Origin: UA16 sp965661575
GTDB taxonomy: Bacteria > Bacteroidota > Bacteroidia > Flavobacteriales_D > Sanyastnellaceae
Length of the DNA: 17,147 bases
Assembly: GCA_965661575.1 (NCBI GenBank)
Contig: CBFIEJ010000044.1
Span: forward strand, 1-17,147
Reading direction: 5' to 3'
Shown: positions 6,494-14,675 of the stretch, piece after piece
How the letters are laid out: every line of letters starts with the position of its first letter
Numbering within the stretch: position 1 is the stretch's first letter
Made by a program: the position numbers and the translations under genes
Notes under the pieces: generated by a model
What the model saw: only the letters and a program-made list of their open reading frames with translations
Told to the model about the DNA's origin: nothing
Databases searched by the model: none

Positions 6494-7327
6494 ATGGCTC
6501 AACATCGCATCCTCGTACCCATGGATTTCACCCCGGTCAGTGAAATTTCTCTGGAACACGCATTTGTTGTCGGAAAAGCATTCAAAAGTGAAATTCTTTT
6601 GCTGCACATCATCTCGTCCAAGAAAGAAATGACAGATGCCAGGTTGCGGGTTAAAGCCCTGATGCAACGCTTTGATGGCAAATACACGCATGATGTAAAA
6701 ACGGCCATTCGAATCGGATCCATCTTCGAGGACATTGATGATGTGGCCATTGAGCAAGATGCTAATTTGGTCATCATGGGAACGCATGGATTGAAAGGCA
6801 TGCAATTCTTGACCGGTGGACGAGCGTTGAAAATCGTCACCAACTGCTCAACGCCATTTATCATTACCCAGGAAAAAGGAATCAAAGACACCGGCTACGA
6901 TGACATCATCGTCCCCTTGGACCTTCATCAAGACACCAAACAGAAGCTGTCCACGGTAGCTGAGATGGCGTCTTACTTCAACGGTCGCGTCCACATCATT
7001 AGCCCGGCTGAATCTGATGAGTTTTTGAAAAATCAATTGAACCGTAACATCGACTACGCGAAAGAATATTTCGGAGAGCGAAACATCGAATACACGGTCA
7101 AAATTTCTGAGCATAGCTCTGGAGCGTTTGTCAAAGATGTGGTTCGGCATGCAGCGGCTATTGATGCGGATTTAATCAGCATCATGAACCTGCACGAAAA
7201 AAGTCTCATGGGAATTTTGGGACAAACATATGAGCAGCAAATCATCACCAATGAGGCTCAAATCCCCGTTTTGATTATAAATCCGATTGAAACACGGGTG
7301 GTGCGGGGGTCTGTTTTTGCACAGTAA
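6494..7327 (+). CDS. Tandem universal stress protein (UspA family)
   Basis: A cytoplasmic protein of 277 residues with two Usp domains, about 1-127 and 135-277. The first starts with RILVPMDFTPVSE and ends with ALKIVTNCSTPFII; the second starts with DDIIVPLDLHQDT and ends with AQIPVLIINP. Both start/end signatures are classic. The nucleotide loop of the first domain is GTHGLKG (96-102) followed by FLTGG. The spacing does not fit the full G-2x-G-9x-G(S/T) ATP motif, and the second domain lacks the motif entirely, so ATP binding is doubtful. Usp proteins aid survival under starvation, redox or anaerobic stress, but the exact role cannot be told here. It is a single gene with its own strong promoter, facing the SpoIIE phosphatase gene with a 5-base gap. 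Confidence 0.93.
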   Translation: MAQHRILVPMDFTPVSEISLEHAFVVGKAFKSEILLLHIISSKKEMTDARLRVKALMQRFDGKYTHDVKTAIRIGSIFEDIDDVAIEQDANLVIMGTHGLKGMQFLTGGRALKIVTNCSTPFIITQEKGIKDTGYDDIIVPLDLHQDTKQKLSTVAEMASYFNGRVHIISPAESDEFLKNQLNRNIDYAKEYFGERNIEYTVKISEHSSGAFVKDVVRHAAAIDADLISIMNLHEKSLMGILGQTYEQQIITNEAQIPVLIINPIETRVVRGSVFAQ

Positions 7328-7332
7328 GCAAA

Positions 7333-9153
7333 TCAGATTCGAACACCAACAACGAGGACATCGTCCACTTGTTCTTCCTCGCCCTTCCATTCATTGAAGG
7401 CATCCGCCAGAGCAGTCTCCATGTCAGCAGGCTGCATTTGGGATACGCGCACGAGTAATTCTCGGAATCGTTTGCGCATAAACTTCTTGCCCTTTGGCCC
7501 TCCGAATTGGTCCGGAAAACCGTCCGTAGCTACGAAAATAACATCGCCCGACACCAACGGAATCGTATGCATCTGGAAATTCCGCGTGCCCGGCTCAAAC
7601 GAGGCAATGGCCATCTTATCGGGTTTTAATTCCTGAAGCATGCCTTTGCGCACGAGGTAGAGAGGGCAATTGGCACCGCTGTATTCCAACTCCATCTTCT
7701 CTAAATCGACTGTAACCATCGCCAAGTCCATACCGTCTTGAACCGTAGACATGCCATCGTCTTGGCCAAATCCCTGCGGTCTCAGCAATTCACAAGCCGC
7801 GCGATTCAACTGCTCCAAAACCCGATCAGGCTGGGTGTAGACCTTGGTTACACGCTCCAGAGCGTTGTGCCCAATCAAACTCATAAACGCTCCTGGGACG
7901 CCATGACCTGTGCAATCGATGGCCGAAAACATCCGCACTCGGCCCACGGAATGAAACCAATAAAAATCACCAGAAACACCGTCACGTGGGCGGTAAAAAA
8001 CAGCGGTTTCCTCAAAAACCTTAGCACGTTCTTCAGGTGACGGCAGTATGGCTTTTTGAATGCGCTCAGCATAATTGATGCTATCCTTAAGATCCACATA
8101 AAGGGATTCTACGCGTTTTTTTTGTTGCTCAACTTCCGCCGTGCGCATCTGAACCTTACCCTCAAGTTCCTGCTCATTGCTCTCTAAATCATCCCGCATT
8201 TTGAGGATGGCGTGACCCAAAGCATCGTCATCGCTCAATGGCTCGTAATCCGCATCAAATTCACCCTGACCGACCCGCATGCTAAAAGCCCGTGTGCGAT
8301 TCAAACCCGCCGCAAGGCGATTGACTGCCAACGCCATTTCACCGATTTCATCAGGAGTAGGCTCTACTTCATGAGCCAACGGCACCCCGCGGCCGAGGTA
8401 CAGAAGCGCTCGCTTCAGCTCACCAATTGGCTTCACGATGGAGCGGGTCACAGCCCAAGCGATCATGAACCCCAAAATCAAAATCGCCAAAGCCACATTT
8501 CCAGCGTAGAGCTTCAGGCGATTGCTCAACCCATCCATTTCTGCAGTTGAAGCCGTGAGAGCATCCGTTTGCGCGCGAGACATGAGGTCCATCCGGCTGC
8601 GAATACTTGACGTGTAGCGTGGAATGCTTGATCCTTCGAGCGCATAATACTCGGCCTCCATCATAGAAATGGGGTCATCATACGCGCGAAAATCAGGCAA
8701 CAAGCGTATCACCTCAGAATAGGCGAGAAACAAGTATTCCACGTCGCGTTGAAGCGAATCAAATTGCAATTGCAATCCCTGGCTCCATGCATTCACGAGT
8801 GGCTGCATCTTCGACAATTGAGACGGAATTTCCGCACTCATCAGATTTCTCAAATCGAGTTTTTCCGGATCGCGGGGCCCCGATTGCACAGACAACCAAT
8901 GCCGAATCAAAATTCGTGTCTCGCCAATGGAACGATCCAACTCTTCCAATGACTGAATACTCGGTGTAAGTACGCCGTCGATGTGTTGACTGAGTTTTTG
9001 ACTTTCTTCCAGCGTGCTCCGCGTTAGAAGGAATAACGCACCCACGGCCAACCCAAAAATCCCAAATCCCACCGAGATGCGCCATCCGATGCCCCATTGA
9101 AATTTTCCAGGTTTACGCTTGCCCTTTGGGCTCGGCTCCTGCGTGCGAATCAT
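7333..9153 (-). CDS. Membrane HAMP - SpoIIE/PP2C-type serine/threonine phosphatase
   Basis: A 606-residue signalling protein, likely a metal-dependent protein phosphatase of the RsbU/SpoIIE type. Layout: short basic N-terminus; membrane helix about 25-44; a helical periplasmic domain about 45-217; second membrane helix about 218-236; HAMP linker about 237-290; coiled coil about 320-365; the SINYAERIQKAILPS entry segment (358-372) common in this class; then the PP2C fold to the C-terminus. Metal-binding acids are present: SGDFYWF (Asp 396), AIDCTGHGVPGAFMS (Asp 413), ATDGFPDQFGG (Asp 544) and VDDVLVVGVRI (Asp 597/598). The catalytic part therefore looks active. Substrates of such enzymes are usually phosphorylated anti-sigma-factor antagonists, but no such gene is in the window. 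It is the last gene of a unit with a periplasmic helical protein and a YfiR-like protein, 53 bases after the former. The periplasmic domain is a likely receiver for them. Confidence 0.93.
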   Translation of the reverse strand: MIRTQEPSPKGKRKPGKFQWGIGWRISVGFGIFGLAVGALFLLTRSTLEESQKLSQHIDGVLTPSIQSLEELDRSIGETRILIRHWLSVQSGPRDPEKLDLRNLMSAEIPSQLSKMQPLVNAWSQGLQLQFDSLQRDVEYLFLAYSEVIRLLPDFRAYDDPISMMEAEYYALEGSSIPRYTSSIRSRMDLMSRAQTDALTASTAEMDGLSNRLKLYAGNVALAILILGFMIAWAVTRSIVKPIGELKRALLYLGRGVPLAHEVEPTPDEIGEMALAVNRLAAGLNRTRAFSMRVGQGEFDADYEPLSDDDALGHAILKMRDDLESNEQELEGKVQMRTAEVEQQKKRVESLYVDLKDSINYAERIQKAILPSPEERAKVFEETAVFYRPRDGVSGDFYWFHSVGRVRMFSAIDCTGHGVPGAFMSLIGHNALERVTKVYTQPDRVLEQLNRAACELLRPQGFGQDDGMSTVQDGMDLAMVTVDLEKMELEYSGANCPLYLVRKGMLQELKPDKMAIASFEPGTRNFQMHTIPLVSGDVIFVATDGFPDQFGGPKGKKFMRKRFRELLVRVSQMQPADMETALADAFNEWKGEEEQVDDVLVVGVRI

Positions 9154-9206
9154 GTGCCCAAGTTAAAGCGGGAAAGGCGCAAACCCTTCGAACGCAGTGG
9201 ACTGAT

Positions 9207-10133
9207 TCAGCGATTGCCCAAAATCTTCTCTATTTGTGCTCGGTACCGATCCGATTCATCTTTTTGCGAGAGTGCATAATGAAGCGTCATCAGACCCTTC
9301 AAGGTCTCCAAACGATTCGGTTGCTGCGCATGCGCTGCCTGCATCGGAGGCAAAGACTGCTCGAAAAGAGTGATGCACCCATCTTGGATTTCCATCAACT
9401 CAAACATCGATGTTTCATGACCGATGCCTTTCAACTTTCGAACGCCCTCATTGTAAAGTGTGATCGCGAGGTTGTATTGGGTGGCATAGTCATTCTCATT
9501 GCCTTCCAAAGCTGCACGATAATGATCGATTGCCTCTTGGAAAATGGCTTGCAATTCAGCTGCTGGACGTGTTGATGGGGATTCCAGTAGCATCGCGTGC
9601 GCCTGTCCCAAATAACGATTCAAATCCGACCGCTGCATGCTCAAATCTTTCTGTGGATTCAAGCTCAGTTCCAATGCTTCATAGCGACCATAAAGCGATA
9701 GAATATCCGTTGTCGAGCCCCAAGTGAATCCTTCGACCATTGCAATGGCCTCCCGGAAATAACTACGCGCCAAGAAATCCAACGCCTCAATAGCCATTCG
9801 TCGATCCGTCGCATTCAATCCCAATTGGATTGCTCGCTGAAAACAGGAAACAGCTGCCAGTCGCTCCGGAGCATCAGCTCCAAATTCACCTTGTGACTTG
9901 TGCAATTCCTTGTGAATGAATCCCATTACAAACCAACTTCGGCCACTCGACTGGTGCGCTGATGATGCCATGACCGGCTCCAACACTTGTTTGGCTTCTG
10001 TCCACTTCCCCAACTGACCGAGATCAGTGGCACGCTCCACCTCGCCTTGGGCGCAAACCGAAGAACCGATTGCACTCAAAACAATCAGGCCCGCAAAAAG
10101 GAAGGATCTTATGTTCGTGTTCATAGTGCTCAT
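9207..10133 (-). CDS. Secreted helical (TPR-like) protein of unknown function
   Basis: A 308-residue protein with a signal peptide (residues 1-28: positive Arg 9, hydrophobic 10-24, likely cut after VCA) and no lipobox, so probably soluble in the periplasm. The mature part is helical with degenerate tetratricopeptide-like repeats: around 33-55 (ATDLGQLGKWTEAKQVLEPV), 67-105, 115-135, and the best at 206-232 (YRAALEGNENDYATQYNLAI). The C-terminal segment (LFEQSLPPMQAAHAQQPNRLETLKGL) resembles the final repeats of secreted Bacteroidota TPR proteins. TPR folds bind proteins or peptides. The ATG at 10133 overlaps the stop of the YfiR-like gene (ATGA), which decides this start over an upstream TTG at 10145. 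The coupling suggests the two proteins are made together and may form a complex. Confidence 0.8.
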   Translation of the reverse strand: MSTMNTNIRSFLFAGLIVLSAIGSSVCAQGEVERATDLGQLGKWTEAKQVLEPVMASSAHQSSGRSWFVMGFIHKELHKSQGEFGADAPERLAAVSCFQRAIQLGLNATDRRMAIEALDFLARSYFREAIAMVEGFTWGSTTDILSLYGRYEALELSLNPQKDLSMQRSDLNRYLGQAHAMLLESPSTRPAAELQAIFQEAIDHYRAALEGNENDYATQYNLAITLYNEGVRKLKGIGHETSMFELMEIQDGCITLFEQSLPPMQAAHAQQPNRLETLKGLMTLHYALSQKDESDRYRAQIEKILGNR

Positions 10134-10810
10134 TTTACAGCCCAAGACAAAATTCGATTACCAATGAGGAGCTCCCGCTTCGTGGCCTCTTCAGAATTGA
10201 TCTCATACCGAATGCGATTATTGACCGCGACAAAATTGATGAGCGCTCCACTCTGCAGCCCATCGGCCGCATCTGAAATCAATAGGACCGGTTGATCGCG
10301 AATGGATTTCGAAATCTTCTGCAACGTTTCTCCAGACTCCTCACTGTAGATGACATGAGCAAAGGGCTCTTTCTTCAATAACTCTGCATCATCGAGCAAC
10401 ACAATCTCAAGCGATTGTGCACCAATTGCTTTCATGGCATATTTATCCGAGAGGATGGCGTGCAAGGACGGATTCCCAATGATGACCAATCGAAAAGGAC
10501 CCTCCATAAATTCAGCGGGCCATTCATTGGAAGCCGCAAAATGAAAGAGGAAATTCGCCTTGGTAATGGAACGGGTGTCCGAGTCGTCCATTGCACTTGG
10601 CTCAACAAATTGAGTTTGAGCCCCGAGGTGAGCATCCAAGAGTGAACCAAAACAACAAAGAACCACAAGCAAAGAGGCACGAAGCAGATCATTCAAACGA
10701 AACGGCCCCTGCCCGTGTTCACTCCCTACGGGCTCAACAACGCGCACGACCCACCTCCGACTGGAAGAGGAAGCTGGGGTTTGAACATATTTAGCGCGTG
10801 CAGGATGCAT
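10130..10810 (-). CDS. YfiR-like (DUF4154) periplasmic protein
   Basis: Resembles the YfiR/DUF4154 family. It has a KANFLFHFAASNEWP segment typical of the first helix, a strand GPFRLVIIGNPSLHAIL, and a C-terminal block with INFVAVNNRIRYEINSEEA and LLIGNRILSWA, as in family members that end with N-F-x-FEIN...A...LL. In Pseudomonas, YfiR is a periplasmic repressor that binds the periplasmic part of the HAMP diguanylate cyclase YfiN. A hydrophobic signal-like stretch (about 43-58) is followed by an AQTQ cleavage-like site, but about 40 polar residues precede it when the ATG at 10810 is used. A TTG at 10696 would give a normal signal peptide (MNDLLRASLLVVL...), so the true start is uncertain; a GTG at 10843 also keeps the frame. 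TAACTTCG at 10833-10826 is a possible -7 box and would favour the ATG. The predicted mature part has no cysteine, unlike the disulfide-bonded Pseudomonas protein. Confidence 0.75.
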   Translation of the reverse strand: MHPARAKYVQTPASSSSRRWVVRVVEPVGSEHGQGPFRLNDLLRASLLVVLCCFGSLLDAHLGAQTQFVEPSAMDDSDTRSITKANFLFHFAASNEWPAEFMEGPFRLVIIGNPSLHAILSDKYAMKAIGAQSLEIVLLDDAELLKKEPFAHVIYSEESGETLQKISKSIRDQPVLLISDAADGLQSGALINFVAVNNRIRYEINSEEATKRELLIGNRILSWAVK

Positions 10811-10862
10811 AAACTCAATTTGTTTCGAAGTTAAGGGATACACTTGGCCTTCCCATGAATTT

Positions 10863-11441
10863 TCAATTTGTTCTCAACGCCGAAAACAGCCATCGCTTCC
10901 ACCATGATTCGTCTTCCCGAGATGCCAAATGCGTCAATCGATCCAATTTGCGTGCGGTCACCATCCAACTGCTAATCCGCTCATCCAGTGCATCACAACC
11001 CTCAGATTCCAACTCAGATGCATGCACTTTTCGCCAATCCTCCAAGGTCAAAAACGGCTCCAACTCCCTTCTCTTGCGCATCCGAATGATGGCGGTCATC
11101 ATCGCCCACTCTTCCTTTTCTGCTACGAATCGAATTTGGCGGCTCCCGAGGGTTTTGATGTTGTGAACCAAGCCCCAGTGCACCAACTCGAGCAACATGT
11201 TATGCGCATTGCCCCGGCTCATCCCGAGGTGGCTCATCACGTCATCTGTGGATTGCGGTTCTGAGCAGAGGATGAGCCACGCATGCACGGAAAGAAGTGC
11301 CTTGGGGACACCCCAATGCTTGCCAATTTCTTGCCAATGTTCGATGAAAGATTCCTGGAGAGCTGTTGGTTGAGCAGAATGCACGTAATTCTTACTTTCA
11401 GTTTTTTGTGAAAGTACGAAATCTTTTGGGGTGAACTTCAT
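10863..11441 (-). CDS. GbsR/MarR-like winged-helix transcriptional regulator
   Basis: A predicted cytoplasmic DNA-binding regulator. The core matches the GbsR-like group: an N-terminal helix (ESFIEHWQEIGKHWGVPKALL), then STDDVMSHLGMSRGNAHNML as helix-turn-helix, the wing VHWGLVHNIKTLGSRQIRFV, and the typical continuation AEKEEWAMMTAIIRMRKRRELEPFL. The first member studied, Bacillus GbsR, represses glycine-betaine synthesis genes; Bacteroidota carry many relatives of unknown target. The start is unsure. The ATG at 11441 (192 residues) overlaps the oxidoreductase end by about 44 bases. A GTG at 11384, 13 bases past that stop, gives about 173 residues and a start nearer to that of relatives. It follows kbl and the FAD oxidoreductase and may control them. 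Confidence 0.85.
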   Translation of the reverse strand: MKFTPKDFVLSQKTESKNYVHSAQPTALQESFIEHWQEIGKHWGVPKALLSVHAWLILCSEPQSTDDVMSHLGMSRGNAHNMLLELVHWGLVHNIKTLGSRQIRFVAEKEEWAMMTAIIRMRKRRELEPFLTLEDWRKVHASELESEGCDALDERISSWMVTARKLDRLTHLASREDESWWKRWLFSALRTN

Positions 11442-12459
11442 CTGGAACATCACTTGTGATCCCGAGCAGAGCATCCATGGTCCAGTCCACCATGGTCGGA
11501 CCAATGGACACACCCCGTGTGCCCCAGCCCGTGCAGGCTACATACCACGGATTTTGTGTTGACACACGCCCCAATATGGGCCGTCGATCAAAGCAAGACG
11601 GTCGCAAGCCCCCGAGGTGGCTCGTTACGTCGCTCGCCAACAAAGCCGGGTTTGTTCTGGCCACATTGGCTTGTCTCAAGAGGTGATTCAAGGACTCTTC
11701 AAGCACAACTGGCTCTTCGATGTCCCAGCGATATGTTGAGCCGATGCGGTAAGCACCATCGCCCAAAGGCAACGCCCACGTAACGTTGTTGACGGTTTGT
11801 GCCCCCCAGTCCATATTCGTTTGTACTGTGATCACTTCGCCGTGATTCCGTCCCACTTCCAGCCCAAATTGAGCCAGGTCGTCAGCAGCGCCAACACCGC
11901 GACAATCAATCACCGCATCAAAACCAGATGGGCAGCCATCCTGCATCGACCACGACTGATTGTTCCATTTACCTTTCTCCACCTGGTGCGCACGGCTTTT
12001 TTCAGTCAATAATCGCACATTCACCCATCCCGCATCAGGCACCAACCCCGCTCCGTATGGAGCATTGATTGAAGGGTGCAGAAGATCGGCCGTCATGGTT
12101 TCAATGAAAGGCGTAACGTCATGACCACCTTTGGCTCGTTCCTCCCAAAGTGCCGCATATTGAGCATCCGGGAAAACGCGAATGATGGGCACATCATGCC
12201 ACAAATCGATGCCCAAGGATTTTTCGATTGCGCTAAAGACCTGGCGCGCCCGGGCACTGTGATTGGCCGCATCCCATTGAGGTAAAATTCTACGAAATGA
12301 AACAGGATTGAACATGCCAGCAGCCACGTCAGATGCCGCCGGACTGCCGTTGGACCATTGCTCATAATCCACTCCCCGCTCCTGACATCCCCACGCCATG
12401 AGTGTGCCCGCCAATCCACCTCCGACAATTAGAACTTTCCGAGGAGCGCTAAATTCCAT
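11398..12459 (-). CDS. DAO-family FAD-dependent oxidoreductase
   Basis: A 353-residue flavoenzyme with the FAD dinucleotide-binding motif VLIVGGGLAGTLMAWGC (9-25) and the DAO-family C-terminal FAD signature (LGGLRPSCFDRRPILGRV and CTGWGTRGVSIGP). The SDVAAGMFNPVSFRR segment near residue 43 replaces the usual S/A-rich FAD loop. DAO enzymes oxidise amines or amino acids (glycine, sarcosine, D-amino acids) with release of ammonia or aldehyde; the MnmC C-terminal and ThiO groups are relatives. The substrate cannot be named from sequence. The ATG overlaps the kbl stop by one base (TGATG), so co-translation with glycine C-acetyltransferase is likely, which makes a glycine-related substrate attractive but unproven. 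No signal peptide or membrane segment is seen. Confidence 0.88.
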   Translation of the reverse strand: MEFSAPRKVLIVGGGLAGTLMAWGCQERGVDYEQWSNGSPAASDVAAGMFNPVSFRRILPQWDAANHSARARQVFSAIEKSLGIDLWHDVPIIRVFPDAQYAALWEERAKGGHDVTPFIETMTADLLHPSINAPYGAGLVPDAGWVNVRLLTEKSRAHQVEKGKWNNQSWSMQDGCPSGFDAVIDCRGVGAADDLAQFGLEVGRNHGEVITVQTNMDWGAQTVNNVTWALPLGDGAYRIGSTYRWDIEEPVVLEESLNHLLRQANVARTNPALLASDVTSHLGGLRPSCFDRRPILGRVSTQNPWYVACTGWGTRGVSIGPTMVDWTMDALLGITSDVPDEVHPKRFRTFTKN

Positions 12460-13664
12460 CAGGCAGAAGCCTCCAGCACACCCAATTCACGGCCCACTTT
12501 TTCAAACGAAGCAATGGCGTGGTCGAGCTGTTCTCGCGTATGGGCCGCAGAGAGTTGGACACGGATTCGCGCCTGTTCTTTTGGGACAACGGGATAGAAA
12601 AATCCGATGACATAAATCCCTTCATCCAGCAAGCGATTCGCCATGTCCTGCGAAAGTTTGGCGTCACCCAGCATCACTGGAACAATCGCAGATTCTCCAT
12701 CCTTGATGGGCAAACCAACCCGGCGCATACCTGCTTTGAAGTATCTCGTATTCTCCTCCAGCCGATCACGCAACTCTGTGGATTCACTCAACATGCTGAA
12801 CACTTCCAGCGACGCTCCAACGATGCTCGGCGCAAGGCTGTTGCTAAACAAGTAAGGACGCGACTTCTGGCGCAGCATTTCGATGATTTCCTTTCGGCCT
12901 GTGGTAAAGCCGCCCATCGCACCGCCCATCGCCTTGCCCAATGTGCCGGTGATGATGTCGACACGGCCGAGCGCGTTGCCCAATTCCACACTGCCTCTTC
13001 CCGTCTTACCAATGAAACCTGTTGCGTGGCATTCGTCGACCATCACCAAAGCATCATATCGATCCGCGAGATCGCATATTTTGCCTATTTGAGCGACGTA
13101 TCCATCCATTGAAAAAACCCCGTCTGTCACAATGATTTTGAATCGGTGATTGGCTTCTGATGCCTTCTGCAATTGCGCTTCCAAATCAGCCATGTCATTG
13201 TTGGCATATCGGTAGCGTGCAGCCTTACAAAGACGAACCCCGTCGATGATGGAAGCGTGATTCAAGGAATCCGAAACAATGGCGTCCTCTGGCCCTAACA
13301 ACGGCTCAAAGACCCCGCCGTTGGCATCAAAAGCAGCAGCATATAAAATGGTGTCCTCTGTTTCGTGGAAATCTGCGATGCGGTCCTCCAATTGCTTGTG
13401 AATGTCCTGCGTTCCGCAAATGAAACGGACACTGGACATGCCAAAACCATGGCTATCAATCGCACGCTTTGCGGCTTCATTTACCCGCGAGTCGTTGCTA
13501 AGTCCCAAATAATTGTTCGCACAAAAATTCAACACCTTGGAGCCATCCTCCAAGGTGATTTCGACATCCTGAGCACCAGCAATCACACGCTCCTTTTTGA
13601 ATAATCCGGCCTCTTCGATGTTCGTTAATTCGTCACGAAGGTGTTGTTTCATAGAACCATACAT
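12459..13664 (-). CDS. kbl: Glycine C-acetyltransferase (2-amino-3-ketobutyrate CoA ligase)
   Basis: A PLP enzyme that splits 2-amino-3-oxobutyrate with CoA into glycine and acetyl-CoA, the second step of threonine degradation. The 401 residues align almost end to end with E. coli Kbl (398). Conserved blocks: NFCANNYLGL (47-56), SHGFGMSSVRFICGTQD (71-87), NHASIIDGVRLCKA (135-148), MVDECHATGF (208-217, Asp 210 and His 213), and ITGTLGKAMGG (238-248) with the PLP-binding Lys at 244. The C-terminal GFFYPVVPKEQARIRVQLSA motif is also present. Unlike E. coli, no threonine dehydrogenase (tdh) lies beside it here. It sits 32 bases after the LD-carboxypeptidase gene and overlaps the FAD oxidoreductase by one base. 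Confidence 0.97.
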   Translation of the reverse strand: MYGSMKQHLRDELTNIEEAGLFKKERVIAGAQDVEITLEDGSKVLNFCANNYLGLSNDSRVNEAAKRAIDSHGFGMSSVRFICGTQDIHKQLEDRIADFHETEDTILYAAAFDANGGVFEPLLGPEDAIVSDSLNHASIIDGVRLCKAARYRYANNDMADLEAQLQKASEANHRFKIIVTDGVFSMDGYVAQIGKICDLADRYDALVMVDECHATGFIGKTGRGSVELGNALGRVDIITGTLGKAMGGAMGGFTTGRKEIIEMLRQKSRPYLFSNSLAPSIVGASLEVFSMLSESTELRDRLEENTRYFKAGMRRVGLPIKDGESAIVPVMLGDAKLSQDMANRLLDEGIYVIGFFYPVVPKEQARIRVQLSAAHTREQLDHAIASFEKVGRELGVLEASA

Positions 13665-13696
13665 GGCATAAATGATGAAGGTTTAACTCCGCGAAA

Positions 13697-14602
13697 TTAA
13701 GGCTTTCCGTGGGCGAAGCGATGCTTTTGTTGCTCCCAACTTCCTCCAAAGACAACGGGCATATTTTTTTGCCCGTGCCCAATCGGAAGATTCCAATGAA
13801 TTGGTTTGTCCGAAGGGACGTGTGCCCGGATAATTTCTTCCATCGATTGGCCAAATGGATTGTCCACGGACTGACCGTCGGCAATGGTATTGTCGTGCAG
13901 ATCGGAGAATGAGCCAATTAAAAGCCCCTTCACCTCATCCAAAACCCCCGCCAATCGCAAGGCCAGCATCATACGGTCCAGGTGATAAAGGTATTCATCT
14001 AAATCCTCGAGCATGAGCCAATTTCCCGAGCAATCTGGAAAAAAAGGTGTTCCCAAGAGACTATACAACACGCTCAAATTGCCCCCCACCACTTTTGATG
14101 TTTGAACAGCTTCATGAGACGCCCCTAGACTGGCCCAAAAAGCGCCCTGCTCCTCCGGTAAACCAGATGCAAAAGTGTTTGCAACCGGCCCATGCAATGT
14201 AGCTGTTCCCAGCCGGTTGGCCCAACCATGCAATGCGGTCGCGTCGCTGAAACCAATGATCCAAGTGGAACAATCCAAGAAGAATTCAGGGTTCAGCAAT
14301 GGTAAAATCCGAGCACAGCCATAACCTCCTCGCATCACCCAAATGGCTTTTATGTCTGGCGCAGCAAACCCCTGATTCATGACCTCGGCACGATGGACAT
14401 CACTGCCACCAAATTGACCTTCTCGGTGAAACAACCCCTCAGGAACAACAGCTACAAATCCTGCCTCTGTAATGAATTTTACCGCCGAATTCGCCTGCTC
14501 CTCGGTCACGAAACGTGCCGGAGCTGCAAGCATAATCCGATCGCCTGGCTCCAAAGGTTCAGGAATTCTAGTCAATGAGGACGATGCATTCATGGATTCC
14601 AT
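13697..14602 (-). CDS. S66-family LD-carboxypeptidase
   Basis: A serine peptidase of 301 residues that in E. coli (LdcA) removes the terminal D-Ala from L,D-linked tetrapeptides during peptidoglycan recycling in the cytoplasm. The nucleophile motif GFSDATALH holds Ser 119; the acid is in LMLEDLDEY (Glu 199), and the base in NLPIGHGQKN (His 276). The RGGYGCARILP motif (91-101) is also typical. The length is normal and no signal peptide is seen, so it is cytosolic. Two Met codons near the start (1 and 4) do not change the call. The gene runs divergent from metG with 73 bases between the ATGs, in which I find no strong promoter box. Its stop is 32 bases before kbl, so the cluster ldcA-kbl-oxidoreductase-regulator may share a transcript. 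Confidence 0.93.
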   Translation of the reverse strand: MESMNASSSLTRIPEPLEPGDRIMLAAPARFVTEEQANSAVKFITEAGFVAVVPEGLFHREGQFGGSDVHRAEVMNQGFAAPDIKAIWVMRGGYGCARILPLLNPEFFLDCSTWIIGFSDATALHGWANRLGTATLHGPVANTFASGLPEEQGAFWASLGASHEAVQTSKVVGGNLSVLYSLLGTPFFPDCSGNWLMLEDLDEYLYHLDRMMLALRLAGVLDEVKGLLIGSFSDLHDNTIADGQSVDNPFGQSMEEIIRAHVPSDKPIHWNLPIGHGQKNMPVVFGGSWEQQKHRFAHGKP

Positions 14603-14675
14603 TCATTGGTACACCGCAAGATGGCAATGGATAGCGAAAAAGCCCGAAATTCGCACTTCTTTTCGCCCTTTCCAC

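Noticed and set aside
10815..10870. Two copies of CAAATTGA (minus strand) before the YfiR-like gene as an operator
   Set aside because: Only eight A/T-rich bases, one copy at the end of a coding region; chance is the simpler reading.
12519..13112. Open frame of 197 codons antisense to kbl
   Set aside because: Opposite to a near-identical Kbl homologue; no domain, no promoter and His/Arg-rich composition.
14472..14675. Upstream start of metG adding 68 residues
   Set aside because: The extension runs through the opposite-strand ldcA start, lacks family similarity, and the ATG at 14676 matches known N-termini.
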